The notes: a model not told the origin generated them from the letters alone. DNA of 64,000 nt from an uncultured Bartonella sp. (GCA_946478665.1 CAMLCZ010000010.1:1-64000); one strand, 5' to 3'. Numbered from the stretch's first letter, positions 34,319-44,677 are shown. Made by a program: numbers and translations.

Positions 34319-36868
34319 TTACAAATCTTTAAGAAAACGTGATGGCTTTTCACTCAAAATTTTCCATGTTCCAATTAAGCCAAAGCCAATACTTAAAATT
34401 AAAGATGTTATTATAACGGTAAATCCAGTACTCCACATCAAATGGGGGCTTAATATTTCCATTTTATAATGTGCGATAGCGCAGCCTGCCAAACCACCAA
34501 AGATAAAAGCAAAGGTTGCCGTTATTAATCCCAAAAGTGCATATTCATAAATATAGGCTTTCATCAGCGTTGAGCGTGTGGCGCCCAACATTTTTAAGAT
34601 CACTGCGTCATGGGCACGTGCACGGTTTGACGCTGACAATGCACCAGCAAGCACAAGAATAGATGCCAATAATGCAATGGAAGACGACGCACGAATCGCC
34701 GTGCTTATTTGGTTTATCAATTTGCTGGCATCAGATAGAACCTGATGGACAGGGACAACCGTAATGGATGGAAAACGATGTGAAATTTCCCGCATAAAAC
34801 TGGCTTCATCGAGATTTTGTTTTGATCCATTCTTGAAGGTAGCAAGCCAGACATGGGGCGCATTTTTTAATATTTGCGGTGAAAAAATCATCACAAAATT
34901 CATATTGAATGAATTCCAATCAACATCACGGAAGTTGGTAACTTTGGCCGTCAATTCATGACCAAGAACATTGACGGTAATCGTGTCACCCAATTTTAAT
35001 CCAAGTTCGTGGCCTTCTTTTTGTGAAAATGATACTTGGGTTTCAGAACCAATATTGGATTGCCACCATTCTCCTTCAGATATTTTTACATCGTTGGGCA
35101 TAACATCCGAATAGGTAATATTGCGATCACCACGTAAAACCCATGCGCTATCGGGATGAACTTTTGCATCATTTGCCGCAATGTTGTTGAGCTTCACAAT
35201 ACGCGCTCGTAATGTGGGCATAATGTCTATCTTGCCATCAGGATCATAACTTTTGATAAAGTTCGAAAATGCTTCAACATCATTCTTTGTTATGTCCATA
35301 AAAAAGAAATCTGGTGCTTTTTCAGAAACAGAATGGCTGAGTTGATTGCGGAGATTGCCATCAATTGTAGCGAGCACCATCAATAATGTTAATCCGAGTC
35401 CCAGTGCCATAACGACAGAAGGTGTCAAAGCCCCCGGCCTATAGATATTGGTGACAGCCAGCCTTAATGTTGTTGAGCGGATATGGGCGCATTTTTTGGC
35501 AAAGTATTGGATTAAAAAGGCTAGCCCATTCAATATAACAAAAATAACCATGGTAACGGCCATAAAAATAACAGCCAACCGACGATCATATGCGGTGAAA
35601 AATGCCAGCAATATAATGATGGAAAATAGCAATATAACGGAAAACCAAGCCCGTTTTTCCTGAAATTTTTGAGTAGATTTTCTGAATGGTCGCAATAGGC
35701 GTGTAACTGGCGTGGAATATGATTTTGCTAATGGCAGAATAGAAAAAACAGCCGTTGTTAAAAGTGCAAAAACAACCGATGTTATCAAGCCAGATGGATA
35801 TATGTGCGTTTCGTTGAAGAATGGCAGATATAGGCGCATAACAGCGTTTACGATGAAGGGTAATATAACAGCGATAACAAGTCCGACAATAATTCCAATA
35901 AACGCAATGAGCATGATTTGCGAAAAGTAAATTGCAAATATCATACGGCAAGAAGCGCCAAGCGCTTTAAACGTTGCGATGACGGGTTGTTTTTTATCCA
36001 TATAATGGCGCACGGCATTGGCAATACCAACTCCACCAACGATAAGCGCGGTTAAGCCGATAAGGGTAAGAAAACTTGAAAACCGCTCAACGTCACTGGT
36101 TAACGCTGGTGCTGCTTGTAAACGGGTGCGAATGGTCCAACCGCTGTCGAATATTGCATTTTTGCTCTCTTTAGCAAGCGCTTTAAGATTTTTATCGGAA
36201 GCATCAGGAATGGCGAGTTTGTAAACAAATGTGCGCAGACTACCCGGTTGCAGAAGTCCTGTTGCTTGAAGCGCTTCTAACGACATGAATACACGGGGAC
36301 CAAGCTGAAAACCTTCCGACAATAAATCCGGTTCATCGTCTAAAACTGCCCGAATAATGAGGTGGCCATTGCCGATATTGATTGTGTCACCAACATGAAG
36401 TTGCAATCGGTCAAGAAGCAATTGCGGAACAACTACCCCGTAATTGCTACCAACTTTGGCAAACAAGGTTGATGTTTTGATTTGTGGTGTTGTTTTGAGT
36501 GTGCCGTAAAGCGGATAAACGCCGTCTACAGCTTTTATTTCCACCAATGTTTGATCGCCAGTGTCAATCCGTCTTGCCATGGAACGTAATTGGATTGAGG
36601 TGGAAACATTGCCTGCCTTTTTTAAAAAAGACATTTCTTTTTCATTGGCTTCACTTTGTGTGGAACTAAAGCGCATATCGCCTGCAAGAATAATTTGCCC
36701 TTGTTGGGTAATTTCATGCGAAATATTATTCGATATGCCATTGATGCCGCCAATTGAAGCAACCCCTAATGCAATGCACGCTAAAAAAATATAAAATCCT
36801 TTTAAGCCGCTACGCATTTCGCGCAATGCAAACCGCCAACAAAGCAAAAGCTCTTGCAATCGGGTCAT
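34319..36868 (-). CDS. YbbP/FtsX-type ABC transporter permease
   Basis: 849 residues from the ATG at 36868; the ATPase stop shares its A with this ATG. The architecture is that of YbbP-type ABC permeases: an N-terminal helix (FYIFLACIALGVASIG), a large periplasmic MacB-like domain, FtsX-like core (LTALIVGGVGIANAV, PVIATFKALGASCRMI), a central membrane block, a second periplasmic domain and a C-terminal FtsX core (VLAGALSASNRARAHDAVIL). Such proteins likely move lipids or lipoproteins or act as mechanotransmitters; the substrate is not known. The neighbour is its ATPase. Confidence 0.9.
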   Translation of the reverse strand: MTRLQELLLCWRFALREMRSGLKGFYIFLACIALGVASIGGINGISNNISHEITQQGQIILAGDMRFSSTQSEANEKEMSFLKKAGNVSTSIQLRSMARRIDTGDQTLVEIKAVDGVYPLYGTLKTTPQIKTSTLFAKVGSNYGVVVPQLLLDRLQLHVGDTINIGNGHLIIRAVLDDEPDLLSEGFQLGPRVFMSLEALQATGLLQPGSLRTFVYKLAIPDASDKNLKALAKESKNAIFDSGWTIRTRLQAAPALTSDVERFSSFLTLIGLTALIVGGVGIANAVRHYMDKKQPVIATFKALGASCRMIFAIYFSQIMLIAFIGIIVGLVIAVILPFIVNAVMRLYLPFFNETHIYPSGLITSVVFALLTTAVFSILPLAKSYSTPVTRLLRPFRKSTQKFQEKRAWFSVILLFSIIILLAFFTAYDRRLAVIFMAVTMVIFVILNGLAFLIQYFAKKCAHIRSTTLRLAVTNIYRPGALTPSVVMALGLGLTLLMVLATIDGNLRNQLSHSVSEKAPDFFFMDITKNDVEAFSNFIKSYDPDGKIDIMPTLRARIVKLNNIAANDAKVHPDSAWVLRGDRNITYSDVMPNDVKISEGEWWQSNIGSETQVSFSQKEGHELGLKLGDTITVNVLGHELTAKVTNFRDVDWNSFNMNFVMIFSPQILKNAPHVWLATFKNGSKQNLDEASFMREISHRFPSITVVPVHQVLSDASKLINQISTAIRASSSIALLASILVLAGALSASNRARAHDAVILKMLGATRSTLMKAYIYEYALLGLITATFAFIFGGLAGCAIAHYKMEILSPHLMWSTGFTVIITSLILSIGFGLIGTWKILSEKPSRFLKDL

Positions 36869-37554
36869 CAACCAAGCTCCGTGCCATCATAAATGACACC
36901 ATTTTGCATATGTATCTGTCGCCTACAGCGCGCAGCCAATGCAAGATCATGTGTAACAAGAATTGTGGTAAGCCCATGTTCTTGCGCGCGACTGAAAAGA
37001 AGGTCGGCAATTATTTGTCCGGTTTCTGTATCAAGATTTCCCGTTGGTTCATCAGCAACAAGAATATCTGGGTTAGGGGCAAGCGCACGGGCTATTGCAA
37101 CACGTTGCTGCTCGCCACCAGATAACATACTTGGGTAATGATGCAGTCTATGCCCAAGACCAACAGCTTCAAGCTCTTTTTGTGCAACAGAAAAAGCATC
37201 TTTGTGCCCAGCCAATTCAAGCGGCACAGCGGCATTTTCCAAAGCCGTCATATTGGGTATAAGTTGGAATGACTGAAAGACAATGCCGATATGTTTTCCG
37301 CGAAAAGTCGCAACTTCATCTTCCGACATTTGGTCAATGCGTTGCTTAGCAATTGTAATCATGCCCTTGTCAACTTTTTCAAGTCCTGCAAGAACCATAA
37401 GAAGTGTTGATTTACCAGACCCCGATGGCCCGACAATGCCCACTGTTTCCCCTTGGGAAATATGCAATGACAAATTTTTTAGAACATGGACTCTTGCCGC
37501 ACCATCACCTAAGGTCAAATCGATATTTTTTAGTTCAACCAGCGGGCTTGCCAT
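36868..37554 (-). CDS. YbbA/LolD-type ABC transporter ATPase
   Basis: A 228-residue ATPase with Walker A GPSGSGKST, Q-loop FQSFQLIPNMTALEN, signature LSGGEQQRVAIARAL, Walker B ILVADEPTGNLD and the H-loop VTHD. This is the MacB/LolD/YbbA branch. It overlaps the permease gene by one base and is divergent from the TesA-like gene, which reproduces the tesA-ybbA-ybbP locus seen in many proteobacteria. Confidence 0.92.
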   Translation of the reverse strand: MASPLVELKNIDLTLGDGAARVHVLKNLSLHISQGETVGIVGPSGSGKSTLLMVLAGLEKVDKGMITIAKQRIDQMSEDEVATFRGKHIGIVFQSFQLIPNMTALENAAVPLELAGHKDAFSVAQKELEAVGLGHRLHHYPSMLSGGEQQRVAIARALAPNPDILVADEPTGNLDTETGQIIADLLFSRAQEHGLTTILVTHDLALAARCRRQIHMQNGVIYDGTELG

Positions 37555-37625
37555 AAATAACTCCTGTTCTTATGTCAAAAGCTGAATTAATATTGTAATC
37601 CTATCTAACGCAAACAGGTAAATAA

Positions 37626-38339
37626 ATGTTGCGATCATCAATATGGGCTGTTTTGGGAATAGTTTGGGGTCTTGTGGCGGTATCGCCAGCATTGGCGCAA
37701 GATATCACGTTGGATGAGCCGCAGGATAATGTGCAAGATAGTGTATTGGAAGACGATCTGACACCACCACAACCATTTCAAATTGTGGGGTTTGGTGACA
37801 GCTTAATGGCGGGTTACCGTTTGGCTGCCGATAAATCCTTTACAGCACAACTTGAAAATGCCCTACAGGCCAAAGGGTACAATGTTGCGGTAACAAATGC
37901 GGGCATTTCTGCCGATACAACAACTGGTGGTCGCGAGCGTATTGATTGGTCGGTACCTGATGGGACGGGATTGGTTATTTTAGAGCTTGGTGCCAATGAT
38001 ATGTTGCGCGGCATTACGCCTGATTTGACCGAGCAAAATCTTGATTTTATGCTGGCACGGTTAAAAGAGCGCAAAATACCAGTTCTTCTAGTTGGTATGT
38101 TGAGTGCGCCAAATTTGGGAAAAGAAAACGCAGCAAAATTCAATCCAATCTATCCGCGATTGGCTGATAAATATCATGTTGCATTTTATCCTTTTTTTCT
38201 GGACGGCGTAGCAGGACAACAGGCTTTGCAGCTTGACGACGGTATGCACCCCAATGAAAAAGGTGTTGGTACAATGGTTGAAAAAATGTTGCCCCTCATC
38301 GAAAAGACATTGGCTGGGCTTGGCGTAAATCACCAATAA
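37626..38339 (+). CDS. TesA-like SGNH esterase/arylesterase, periplasmic
   Basis: A 237-residue protein with a Sec signal peptide (cleavage near SPALAQ). The SGNH blocks are visible: block I FGDSLMAGY with the nucleophile Ser59, Gly in block II (AGISADTTTGG), block III GANDMLRG, and block V DGMHPNEKG with the catalytic Asp and His. The enzyme would act on short acyl esters or lysophospholipids. Residues about 26-48 are an acidic spacer not needed for the fold. It is divergent from ybbA/ybbP and followed by mmcB. Confidence 0.92.
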   Translation: MLRSSIWAVLGIVWGLVAVSPALAQDITLDEPQDNVQDSVLEDDLTPPQPFQIVGFGDSLMAGYRLAADKSFTAQLENALQAKGYNVAVTNAGISADTTTGGRERIDWSVPDGTGLVILELGANDMLRGITPDLTEQNLDFMLARLKERKIPVLLVGMLSAPNLGKENAAKFNPIYPRLADKYHVAFYPFFLDGVAGQQALQLDDGMHPNEKGVGTMVEKMLPLIEKTLAGLGVNHQ

Positions 38340-38364
38340 AGCAAATTAATTGAGGCAAATATTT

Positions 38365-38868
38365 ATGCCGATTCTAAATCTTCATAAAGAACATCCGTTG
38401 GAAGATGGTCGCCAATCGGAAAAGGCCTTGTTGGTTCGTCATGGTGTGCAAAGATTGTTTTTGCGCCTTGGAATACCTGTATTGAGCGAATTGCCGCTTG
38501 CGGACGGTCGACGAGCGGACCTCATTGGTGTAACACGCAAGGGTGAGGTGATTATTGTCGAAATTAAATCGTCTATTGCTGATTTGAAGGCAGATCATAA
38601 ATGGCAGGATTACCGCAATCACTGCGATAAATTATATTTTGCCAGCCATCAGGATGTTCCTATGGAAATGTTTCCTGATGATTGCGGTTTCATTTTGGCG
38701 GACGGTTTTGATGGGCATATTATGCGGGAAGCACCGGAACATCGTTTGTCCGCCCCTAAGCGAAAAGCTTTGATGTTGCGTCTTTCACGCGTGTCCATGC
38801 GTCGTTTAACCCGTGCTGAGCTGGATGGATTTGATCTAACAGACGAAAAAGTCGATAAAGAAGATTAA
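38365..38868 (+). CDS. MmcB-family putative DNA repair endonuclease
   Basis: A 167-residue protein (from ATG at 38365, GAGG nine nt upstream; a TTG at 38350 is an alternative). It matches the alphaproteobacterial MmcB family, described in Caulobacter as an SOS-induced factor for mitomycin C resistance. The nuclease-like core is GRRADLIGVTRKGEVIIVEI then KSS, a D...ExK (PD-(D/E)XK-type) arrangement, followed by SIADLKADHKWQDYRNHCD and SRVSMRRLTRAE. No LexA-type site is visible nearby. It is 25 bp after the TesA-like gene and may be co-transcribed. Confidence 0.88.
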   Translation: MPILNLHKEHPLEDGRQSEKALLVRHGVQRLFLRLGIPVLSELPLADGRRADLIGVTRKGEVIIVEIKSSIADLKADHKWQDYRNHCDKLYFASHQDVPMEMFPDDCGFILADGFDGHIMREAPEHRLSAPKRKALMLRLSRVSMRRLTRAELDGFDLTDEKVDKED

Positions 38869-38913
38869 GGCACGTAAAATCAATTGACATTCATCGCACA
38901 GATATTCAAACAA

Positions 38914-38962
38914 CGCCAAACGCCAAACGCCAAACGCCAAACGCCAAACGCCAAACGCCAAA
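38914..38962. repeat. 7-bp tandem repeat (CGCCAAA), seven units
   Basis: Seven perfect copies of CGCCAAA, 49 bp, between the convergent mmcB and response-regulator genes. It is not in a gene. Confidence 0.97.
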
Positions 38963-39013
38963 ACCGTAACGTTTGCAATCAGCACCCTAATGAGCATTCA
39001 TTTGAATGCCAAA

Positions 39014-39574
39014 TTATCGCGGTGCGCGTTTTGCCAAAATACGCTGTAATGTGCGCCGATGCATATTGAGCCTACGTGCTGTTTCGGAAACATTGCGTTC
39101 ACACATTTCATAAACACGCTGGATATGTTCCCAACGCACACGATCGGCAGACATAGGGTTTTCAGGTACGGGTGCTTTTTCGCCAGCCAAGCGGGTAAGC
39201 GCACCAAAAATATCATCAGCATCAGCTGGCTTTGAAAGATAGTCGATAGCACCAAGTTTTACCGCATTAACAGCTGAAGCTATATTGCCATATCCAGTTA
39301 ACACAATCATATGCGTATCATTGCGGCATTTGCGGATCTCTTCAATAACGTCAAGTCCATTGCCATCTTCCAATTTCAGGTCAACAACAGCATATGCCGG
39401 CGGATTTTGTCTGACATGAGCAATACCATCTTGCACCGATTCCGCCATAGTAACCGTAAATCCACGTGCTTCCATGGCACGCGCCAACCGGTGTAAAAAT
39501 GGCTTATCATCATCAACCAGAAGTAGTGATGTATCATCGCCGATTATTTCCAGATTATGGTCACTGTCAGTCAT
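39014..39574 (-). CDS. regA: ActR/RegA/PrrA-type redox response regulator
   Basis: The start at 39574 has AAGG 7 nt upstream and gives 186 residues, the family length. The receiver domain has LLLVDDDKPFLHRLARAMEA (acidic pocket), the phosphorylated Asp in VVDLKLEDGNG and the KPAD lysine. The C-terminal helix-turn-helix is the Fis-like WEHIQRVYEMCERNVSETAR, then RLNMHRRTLQRILAK. The regulator controls redox and microaerobic genes in partnership with the adjacent kinase. The order kinase-regulator on one strand, 91 bp apart, matches other Rhizobiales. Confidence 0.94.
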   Translation of the reverse strand: MTDSDHNLEIIGDDTSLLLVDDDKPFLHRLARAMEARGFTVTMAESVQDGIAHVRQNPPAYAVVDLKLEDGNGLDVIEEIRKCRNDTHMIVLTGYGNIASAVNAVKLGAIDYLSKPADADDIFGALTRLAGEKAPVPENPMSADRVRWEHIQRVYEMCERNVSETARRLNMHRRTLQRILAKRAPR

Positions 39575-39665
39575 GCAAGATCCTTTTTTCGCAGCCTGAT
39601 TCACATGAAACCGAGGTTGAAAAGTACTATTCACGACTGCGACAAAATGTCAAATATAGTTGTTA

Positions 39666-40955
39666 CTAACTTAATTTTTTGCGATTCCATACAAGATATA
39701 CTTCTGCGCCCAATTCTTTCTTTGGGCTGTTTCTGAAATGGAGTTGCGCCCCAGATCTTTCCAGCAATGTCTTGGCAATGAATAACCCCAAACCCAAACC
39801 ACCACCCTGACTACTCGGTTGACGACTGGTTGTATAGGGCTCCCCAATACGGTCAAGAATTGAAGGGTCATAACCATGACCATCATCGATAATGGTCAAG
39901 CCTACATATTTCTCATTCCATTTATATCGTATGGTAACTTTACTGCGAGCAAAGTCGACAGCGTTTTCCAAAAGATTGCCCACACCATATAAAATTCCCG
40001 GATTGCGTGGAAATACCGGTTCTTCACCGATCGTCTCTTCCGCTTCTGTAACAATCTCTACCCCGAATTCTTTTAATGGCGATGACACTTCATCCAATAA
40101 GGTTGAAAGTGACAAGCGTGATAAATGTTGTTCGCCATCCGTTGATAGGCTGGTTAACCGCTTCAAAATATTGCGGCATCGTTCGGTCTGGCTCAATAAA
40201 AGACTGAGATCTTCCTCAACATCAGGATTGTTTTTTAAACCATTATACATTTCTTTTGCTACAAGTTGAATTGTAGCAAGTGGTGTACCCAATTCATGGG
40301 CAGCCGCAGCCGCCAATCCATCCAATTCAGAAAGATGCTTTTCATGTTGCAGGATAAGCTCTGTGGCACTCAGCGCATCGGCAAGGCGACGCGTTTCTTC
40401 CGCAACGCGATAACCATAAGTGGTGGTGAAAATAAGCGAGGAAACAATGGCTGTCCAAATACCATCAATCAATAGCCGAGGAGTGACGATCATATGCCCA
40501 GGATACCATGGCAAAGGGTCGGAATAGGTTGAAAGAACACTGGCCGAAATGATGACCAGAAAATTTAAGAAAACAATGTGCTTTACCGGCAATGATGTTG
40601 CCGAAATTACCGCTGGTGCAATGAGAAGGAGCGAGAAGGGGTTTTGTAGTCCACCGGTAAAATACAATAATGTTGCATATTGCAGTATATCAACACCGAG
40701 AATTGCAGCTGCAACTGTTGAAGATAGACGGTCATTGATGGAATAATAAAATGTTAGAAAAATATTAAGCCAGACCGATGCGATAATTAATATTGCACAT
40801 GGGATAATTGGCACCTTAAACCCAAGATAAAGCGCAACAAAAGCAATGGTGCTAGACTGGCTAAAAACAGCCAGCCAACGAATACGCACCAGTGTTGAAG
40901 AACGTAAACGACGAGAATAGGTAGATGTGCGTTGCGTGAATTCCTGTTCCATCAT
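39666..40955 (-). CDS. regB: ActS/RegB/PrrB-type redox sensor histidine kinase
   Basis: A 429-residue membrane kinase with six N-terminal hydrophobic segments. The quinone-sensing segment of RegB is present as GGLQNPFSLLL. The H-box is AHELGTPLATI with His220, and the redox-active cysteine of RegB is conserved as Cys260 in QTERCRNILK. The N box (LLENAVDFA), G1 (DDGHGYD) and G2 (GGGLGLGLFIAKT) ATP-binding motifs close the protein. The start ATGATG has AAAGGT upstream. Together with RegA it would respond to quinone redox state and oxygen. Confidence 0.94.
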   Translation of the reverse strand: MMEQEFTQRTSTYSRRLRSSTLVRIRWLAVFSQSSTIAFVALYLGFKVPIIPCAILIIASVWLNIFLTFYYSINDRLSSTVAAAILGVDILQYATLLYFTGGLQNPFSLLLIAPAVISATSLPVKHIVFLNFLVIISASVLSTYSDPLPWYPGHMIVTPRLLIDGIWTAIVSSLIFTTTYGYRVAEETRRLADALSATELILQHEKHLSELDGLAAAAAHELGTPLATIQLVAKEMYNGLKNNPDVEEDLSLLLSQTERCRNILKRLTSLSTDGEQHLSRLSLSTLLDEVSSPLKEFGVEIVTEAEETIGEEPVFPRNPGILYGVGNLLENAVDFARSKVTIRYKWNEKYVGLTIIDDGHGYDPSILDRIGEPYTTSRQPSSQGGGLGLGLFIAKTLLERSGAQLHFRNSPKKELGAEVYLVWNRKKLS

Positions 40956-41024
40956 CGTTACCTTTGAATAGGGCGTGTTTTTTGTAAAATAGGCTGTTAC
41001 TTAAAACCGATTATCTGTTAAAAT

Positions 41025-43490
41025 TCAACTATTACGGGGTTTTGCCCGTTTTGTCGGTTCTGCAAGCATTGGGTTTTCAGGCCAAGGGTGCTTGGGATAA
41101 CGCCCGCGCATATCCGCCCGTATGTCACTCCAAGATCCTTGCCAGAATTTTGGCAGATCTTTGGTGATTTGTATGGGTCTATGCGCTGGTGAAAGCAATT
41201 CTAAAACAAGTGGTATCGTACCATCTGCAATGGCGGGGTGTTGCGTTAGGCCAAAAAGCTCTTGCACCCGCACGGAAAGTAGCGGTTCTTCCCCTTCATA
41301 ATTGATAGGGATATGTGAGCCTGTTGGCACAGTATAATGTGTCGGTGCTTTCTTGTCTATTTCGCGTTGTAACGCATATGGTACAAGAGATATTAGACCG
41401 TCGTGAATAGTTTTGACGCTCAATGATTGGAACTTTGCCTCGCCGATAAGAAAAGGTAGGAGCCATTCTTCAAGGTTATCCAGCAATACATCGTCTGACA
41501 TTTGTGGCCAAGGATCGCCGAGCCCGCGATATATCCAATCTAATCTTTGCCGTAAGGATATTGTTTCTTTTGTCCATGGTAATAAGGTCAAGCCATGGTC
41601 GCGAATTGCGGCAATAATCGCACGGTTTGCCTCATCTCCATTGGGCAAAACATAAGGTTTTTCACTCAATTGTATCGCACCAAGCGATTGCGCATCTCGT
41701 GCGCGGAACGTCTTGCTGGCCACATCGAAATTCAATTCAATGGCGTTTTCAATTTTGTCATGCAAGACATCACGGATTGTTTCTTCGTCAATTTCAGTTG
41801 CAGCCAAAATGCGTGATTGTTCTGCCGAACCTGTTACATCGGCCACAACAAGATATTTAGCTTTTGCCAGGGGAGATAATTCATCAATCATCATACCACG
41901 CCCGTTAGCAGCTAAAAAACGCCCTGAATTGCCACGTGTTTTTGCAACCCGATCAGGCCAAGCCGTTAACAATAATCGTGCAGCATTTGAAACCGCGGGA
42001 GGGTTGGTCGTGGAATAATCATTTTTTCCCATTAGGCGTTTAACAAGTATACGCGCTTTGTTGGCACGTTCCGAGTGATCGTGACGGAAATTGGTAATGC
42101 GCTTTTCAAGATCAACGTCCATTCCGCCCAATCCTCGTTCTGTTAGAACGATTGCCAATTCTGCCGCCAATTGTGCTTCGCCATTTTGTTCTGCTTGGAT
42201 CAGCATTGCTGAAAGGCGCACTGGCAAAGCTTTCTGCCTTATTGCCTCTCCTAAGGGGGTAATGCGTCTATCTTTGTCGAGTGCAGATAGTTTTTCAAGA
42301 AGAAGCACTGCTTCTTTCAGGGTAGCCTTCGGGGGACTATCTAAAAAAGTCAGCTGATTAATATCGGTAATTCCAAATGCCGCGCTATCCAGCACCATAT
42401 TTGCCAGATCTGCCGATAAAATTTCTGGTTGCGAATAATCAGGCAAAGATGATGTCTGTCCTTCATGCCACAAACGCACGGCAATGCCCTGAGACGTACG
42501 ACCGGCGCGACCGGCACGCTGGTCAACGGAAGCGCGCGACGCTTTAACGGTTACTAGCCGCGTGATACTTGTTGCTGGTTCAAAAATGGGAACACGCGAT
42601 AAGCCACTATCAATAACGATATTGACACCATCAATCGTCAGTGAACTTTCGGCAATTGAGGTTGCAAGAACAACCTTACGTTTCCCTGGTTCTGCGGGCC
42701 GTATAGCAATATCCTGCTCTCGTCCTTCCATGGCGCCATAAAGTGGTGCAATGATCGTGTTATCCGGCAATTTGCCATTCAATAAGTTTGTTGTGCGTTT
42801 TATTTCACTTTGACCGGGTAAAAATGCCAGAATACTTCCTGCTTCATTCTTTGCCCAATAGGAAATAGCATTGGCAACGGCTTCTTCTATCTTCTGATCT
42901 GGTTTGCGAGGTTGATAAACAAGTTGCACCGGAAAACTGCGTCCTTTTGATTCAATAATTGGTGCAGAATTAAGGAGCTTGGCAATGCGAGCACCATCAA
43001 GCGTTGCAGACATAACAAGCAAACGTAGGTCGGGGCGTAACCCATTGGCAACATCAAGCGCTAAGGCTAAACCAAAATCGGCATCAAGACTTCTTTCATG
43101 AAATTCATCAAATAAAATAGCCGCAACACCAGTTAATTCTGGATCGTCCAGAATCATACGAGAAAATACCCCTTCGGTAACAACCAGAATACGTGTTTTT
43201 TTCGATGCCTTTGTATCAAGACGCATTCGGTAGCCAACGGTTTCACCAACCTGCTCACCAAGTAATGAAGCCATGCGTTGTGCGGCACTTCGCGCTGCTA
43301 AGCGTCTTAGTTCAAGCAATATAATCATCTTATCTTTGCACCAATCGGCATTGATAAGATGAAGTGGAACAATTGTTGTTTTACCAGCACCGGGCGGGGC
43401 AACAAGCACTGCATTGCATTGCTTGGCAAGTGCGTGGTCAAGCTCATTCAAAACGTCTTGAACAGGGAGGTTTGGCAGATTGGCAATCAT
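41025..43490 (-). CDS. hrpB: ATP-dependent helicase HrpB
   Basis: An 821-residue DEAH/RHA-type helicase. Visible motifs are Walker A APPGAGKTT, motif II DEFH (DEFHERSLDADFG), motif III SATLDG, TSIAESSLTIDGV and QRAGRAGRT. It has the HrpB C-terminal HrpB_C extension (WSDIRADMRGRYPKHPWPEN). HrpB is a dispensable bacterial RNA helicase of unclear role. It has its own gene with no partners, 70 bp from the kinase gene. A weak ribosome binding site (TAAGA) precedes the ATG. Confidence 0.95.
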   Translation of the reverse strand: MIANLPNLPVQDVLNELDHALAKQCNAVLVAPPGAGKTTIVPLHLINADWCKDKMIILLELRRLAARSAAQRMASLLGEQVGETVGYRMRLDTKASKKTRILVVTEGVFSRMILDDPELTGVAAILFDEFHERSLDADFGLALALDVANGLRPDLRLLVMSATLDGARIAKLLNSAPIIESKGRSFPVQLVYQPRKPDQKIEEAVANAISYWAKNEAGSILAFLPGQSEIKRTTNLLNGKLPDNTIIAPLYGAMEGREQDIAIRPAEPGKRKVVLATSIAESSLTIDGVNIVIDSGLSRVPIFEPATSITRLVTVKASRASVDQRAGRAGRTSQGIAVRLWHEGQTSSLPDYSQPEILSADLANMVLDSAAFGITDINQLTFLDSPPKATLKEAVLLLEKLSALDKDRRITPLGEAIRQKALPVRLSAMLIQAEQNGEAQLAAELAIVLTERGLGGMDVDLEKRITNFRHDHSERANKARILVKRLMGKNDYSTTNPPAVSNAARLLLTAWPDRVAKTRGNSGRFLAANGRGMMIDELSPLAKAKYLVVADVTGSAEQSRILAATEIDEETIRDVLHDKIENAIELNFDVASKTFRARDAQSLGAIQLSEKPYVLPNGDEANRAIIAAIRDHGLTLLPWTKETISLRQRLDWIYRGLGDPWPQMSDDVLLDNLEEWLLPFLIGEAKFQSLSVKTIHDGLISLVPYALQREIDKKAPTHYTVPTGSHIPINYEGEEPLLSVRVQELFGLTQHPAIADGTIPLVLELLSPAHRPIQITKDLPKFWQGSWSDIRADMRGRYPKHPWPENPMLAEPTKRAKPRNS

Positions 43491-43693
43491 GGTCTTATGA
43501 CGGGCATAGTTCTATAAAGGGTAAGGTTCTATTACGGACGTAGTTTTATAACTGGTGCGGTTTTATCATTGAATTGTAAATGGGGCAGACTTGAAAAACA
43601 AACACAATGGACTTTTTACGATAAAACACCAATAAGATAGAGTTAAAATAATTGTCGTGATAAATTTTTACGGTCATAGGACGATAGAATAGA

Positions 43694-44653
43694 ATGGCAG
43701 TCATAAATGCAGATGCTAATGCCACCTCGAATAGCCTAGCTTTTAACGCTTTAATAGACACACTAAACAACGGCTTTGCCACCGGTTGTGTGCAACCAGA
43801 GCGGCACCATCATACTATGGAAAAAGACAATCAAGCGACACCTATATTGTTGCTGATGCCAGCGTGGAGTCTTCCAACGGAAAAGGCACAATATCTCGGT
43901 GTCAAAATCGTCAATATTTTTCCTGATAACCGTTTGAAAAATCTCCCAGGTTTAACCTCCACCTATATTCTTTATAATGGTGGAACAGGCGAAGAACTTG
44001 CTATATTGGACGGAAATACAATCACAGCGCGCCGCACGGCTGCAACGTCCGCATTGGCAGCGCGGTATTTGTCACGGTTAGATTCAAAAAAACTGACTGT
44101 GCTTGGTGCCGGTAAAGTAGCAAGCTTACTTCCTGAAGCATTTTCTGTTGTGCGCCCCATTGAGCAAGTGACCATTTGGAATAGAACGCCACAAGGTGCA
44201 AAATTATTTGCAGAACAACTTGAGCAGAAGGGATTTCGTGTAAAAATTGCCCATTCTGTAGAAGAAGCTGTTGCGGATGCTGATATTGTAACGGCGGCCA
44301 CCTTATCGACAGATGCGCTTATTCAACGCAAATGGTTGAAATCCGGTGTTCATGTTGATCTTATTGGATCCTTTGCGCCCCATATGCGTGAAGCAGATGA
44401 TGATCTCATCAAAAAAGCACAGCTTTATATTGATACAGAAGAAGCTATTGAAGAGGCTGGCGATTTTGTGCAACCGATCAAATCAGGCCTCTTACACAAG
44501 GACGAGATAAAGGGCACGCTTGCCGAACTTGCTCGTGGCACAGTGCAAGTAAACCGCCGTGAACAAGATATAACTTTATTTAAGGCTGTTGGCTCTGGTT
44601 TGGCTGATCTATATGCAGCAAAACTTTGTTATGAAACATTGATGATGCGATAA
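43694..44653 (+). CDS. Ornithine cyclodeaminase/mu-crystallin-family protein
   Basis: A 319-residue Rossmann enzyme with the GAGKVAS NAD(P)-binding loop near residue 140 and the family motif RHHHTMEKDNQATPIL, YLGVKIVNIFPDN, NGGTGEELAILDGNTITARRTA and DLIGSFAPHMREADD. Members act on ornithine, delta1-pyrroline or piperideine-2-carboxylate or related imines; the actual substrate is not inferable. The RidA-family gene follows 24 bp later, which fits because RidA removes reactive enamine/imine intermediates. Confidence 0.88.
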   Translation: MAVINADANATSNSLAFNALIDTLNNGFATGCVQPERHHHTMEKDNQATPILLLMPAWSLPTEKAQYLGVKIVNIFPDNRLKNLPGLTSTYILYNGGTGEELAILDGNTITARRTAATSALAARYLSRLDSKKLTVLGAGKVASLLPEAFSVVRPIEQVTIWNRTPQGAKLFAEQLEQKGFRVKIAHSVEEAVADADIVTAATLSTDALIQRKWLKSGVHVDLIGSFAPHMREADDDLIKKAQLYIDTEEAIEEAGDFVQPIKSGLLHKDEIKGTLAELARGTVQVNRREQDITLFKAVGSGLADLYAAKLCYETLMMR

Positions 44654-44677
44654 TATTGAACGAGAGGGTGTATTAAA

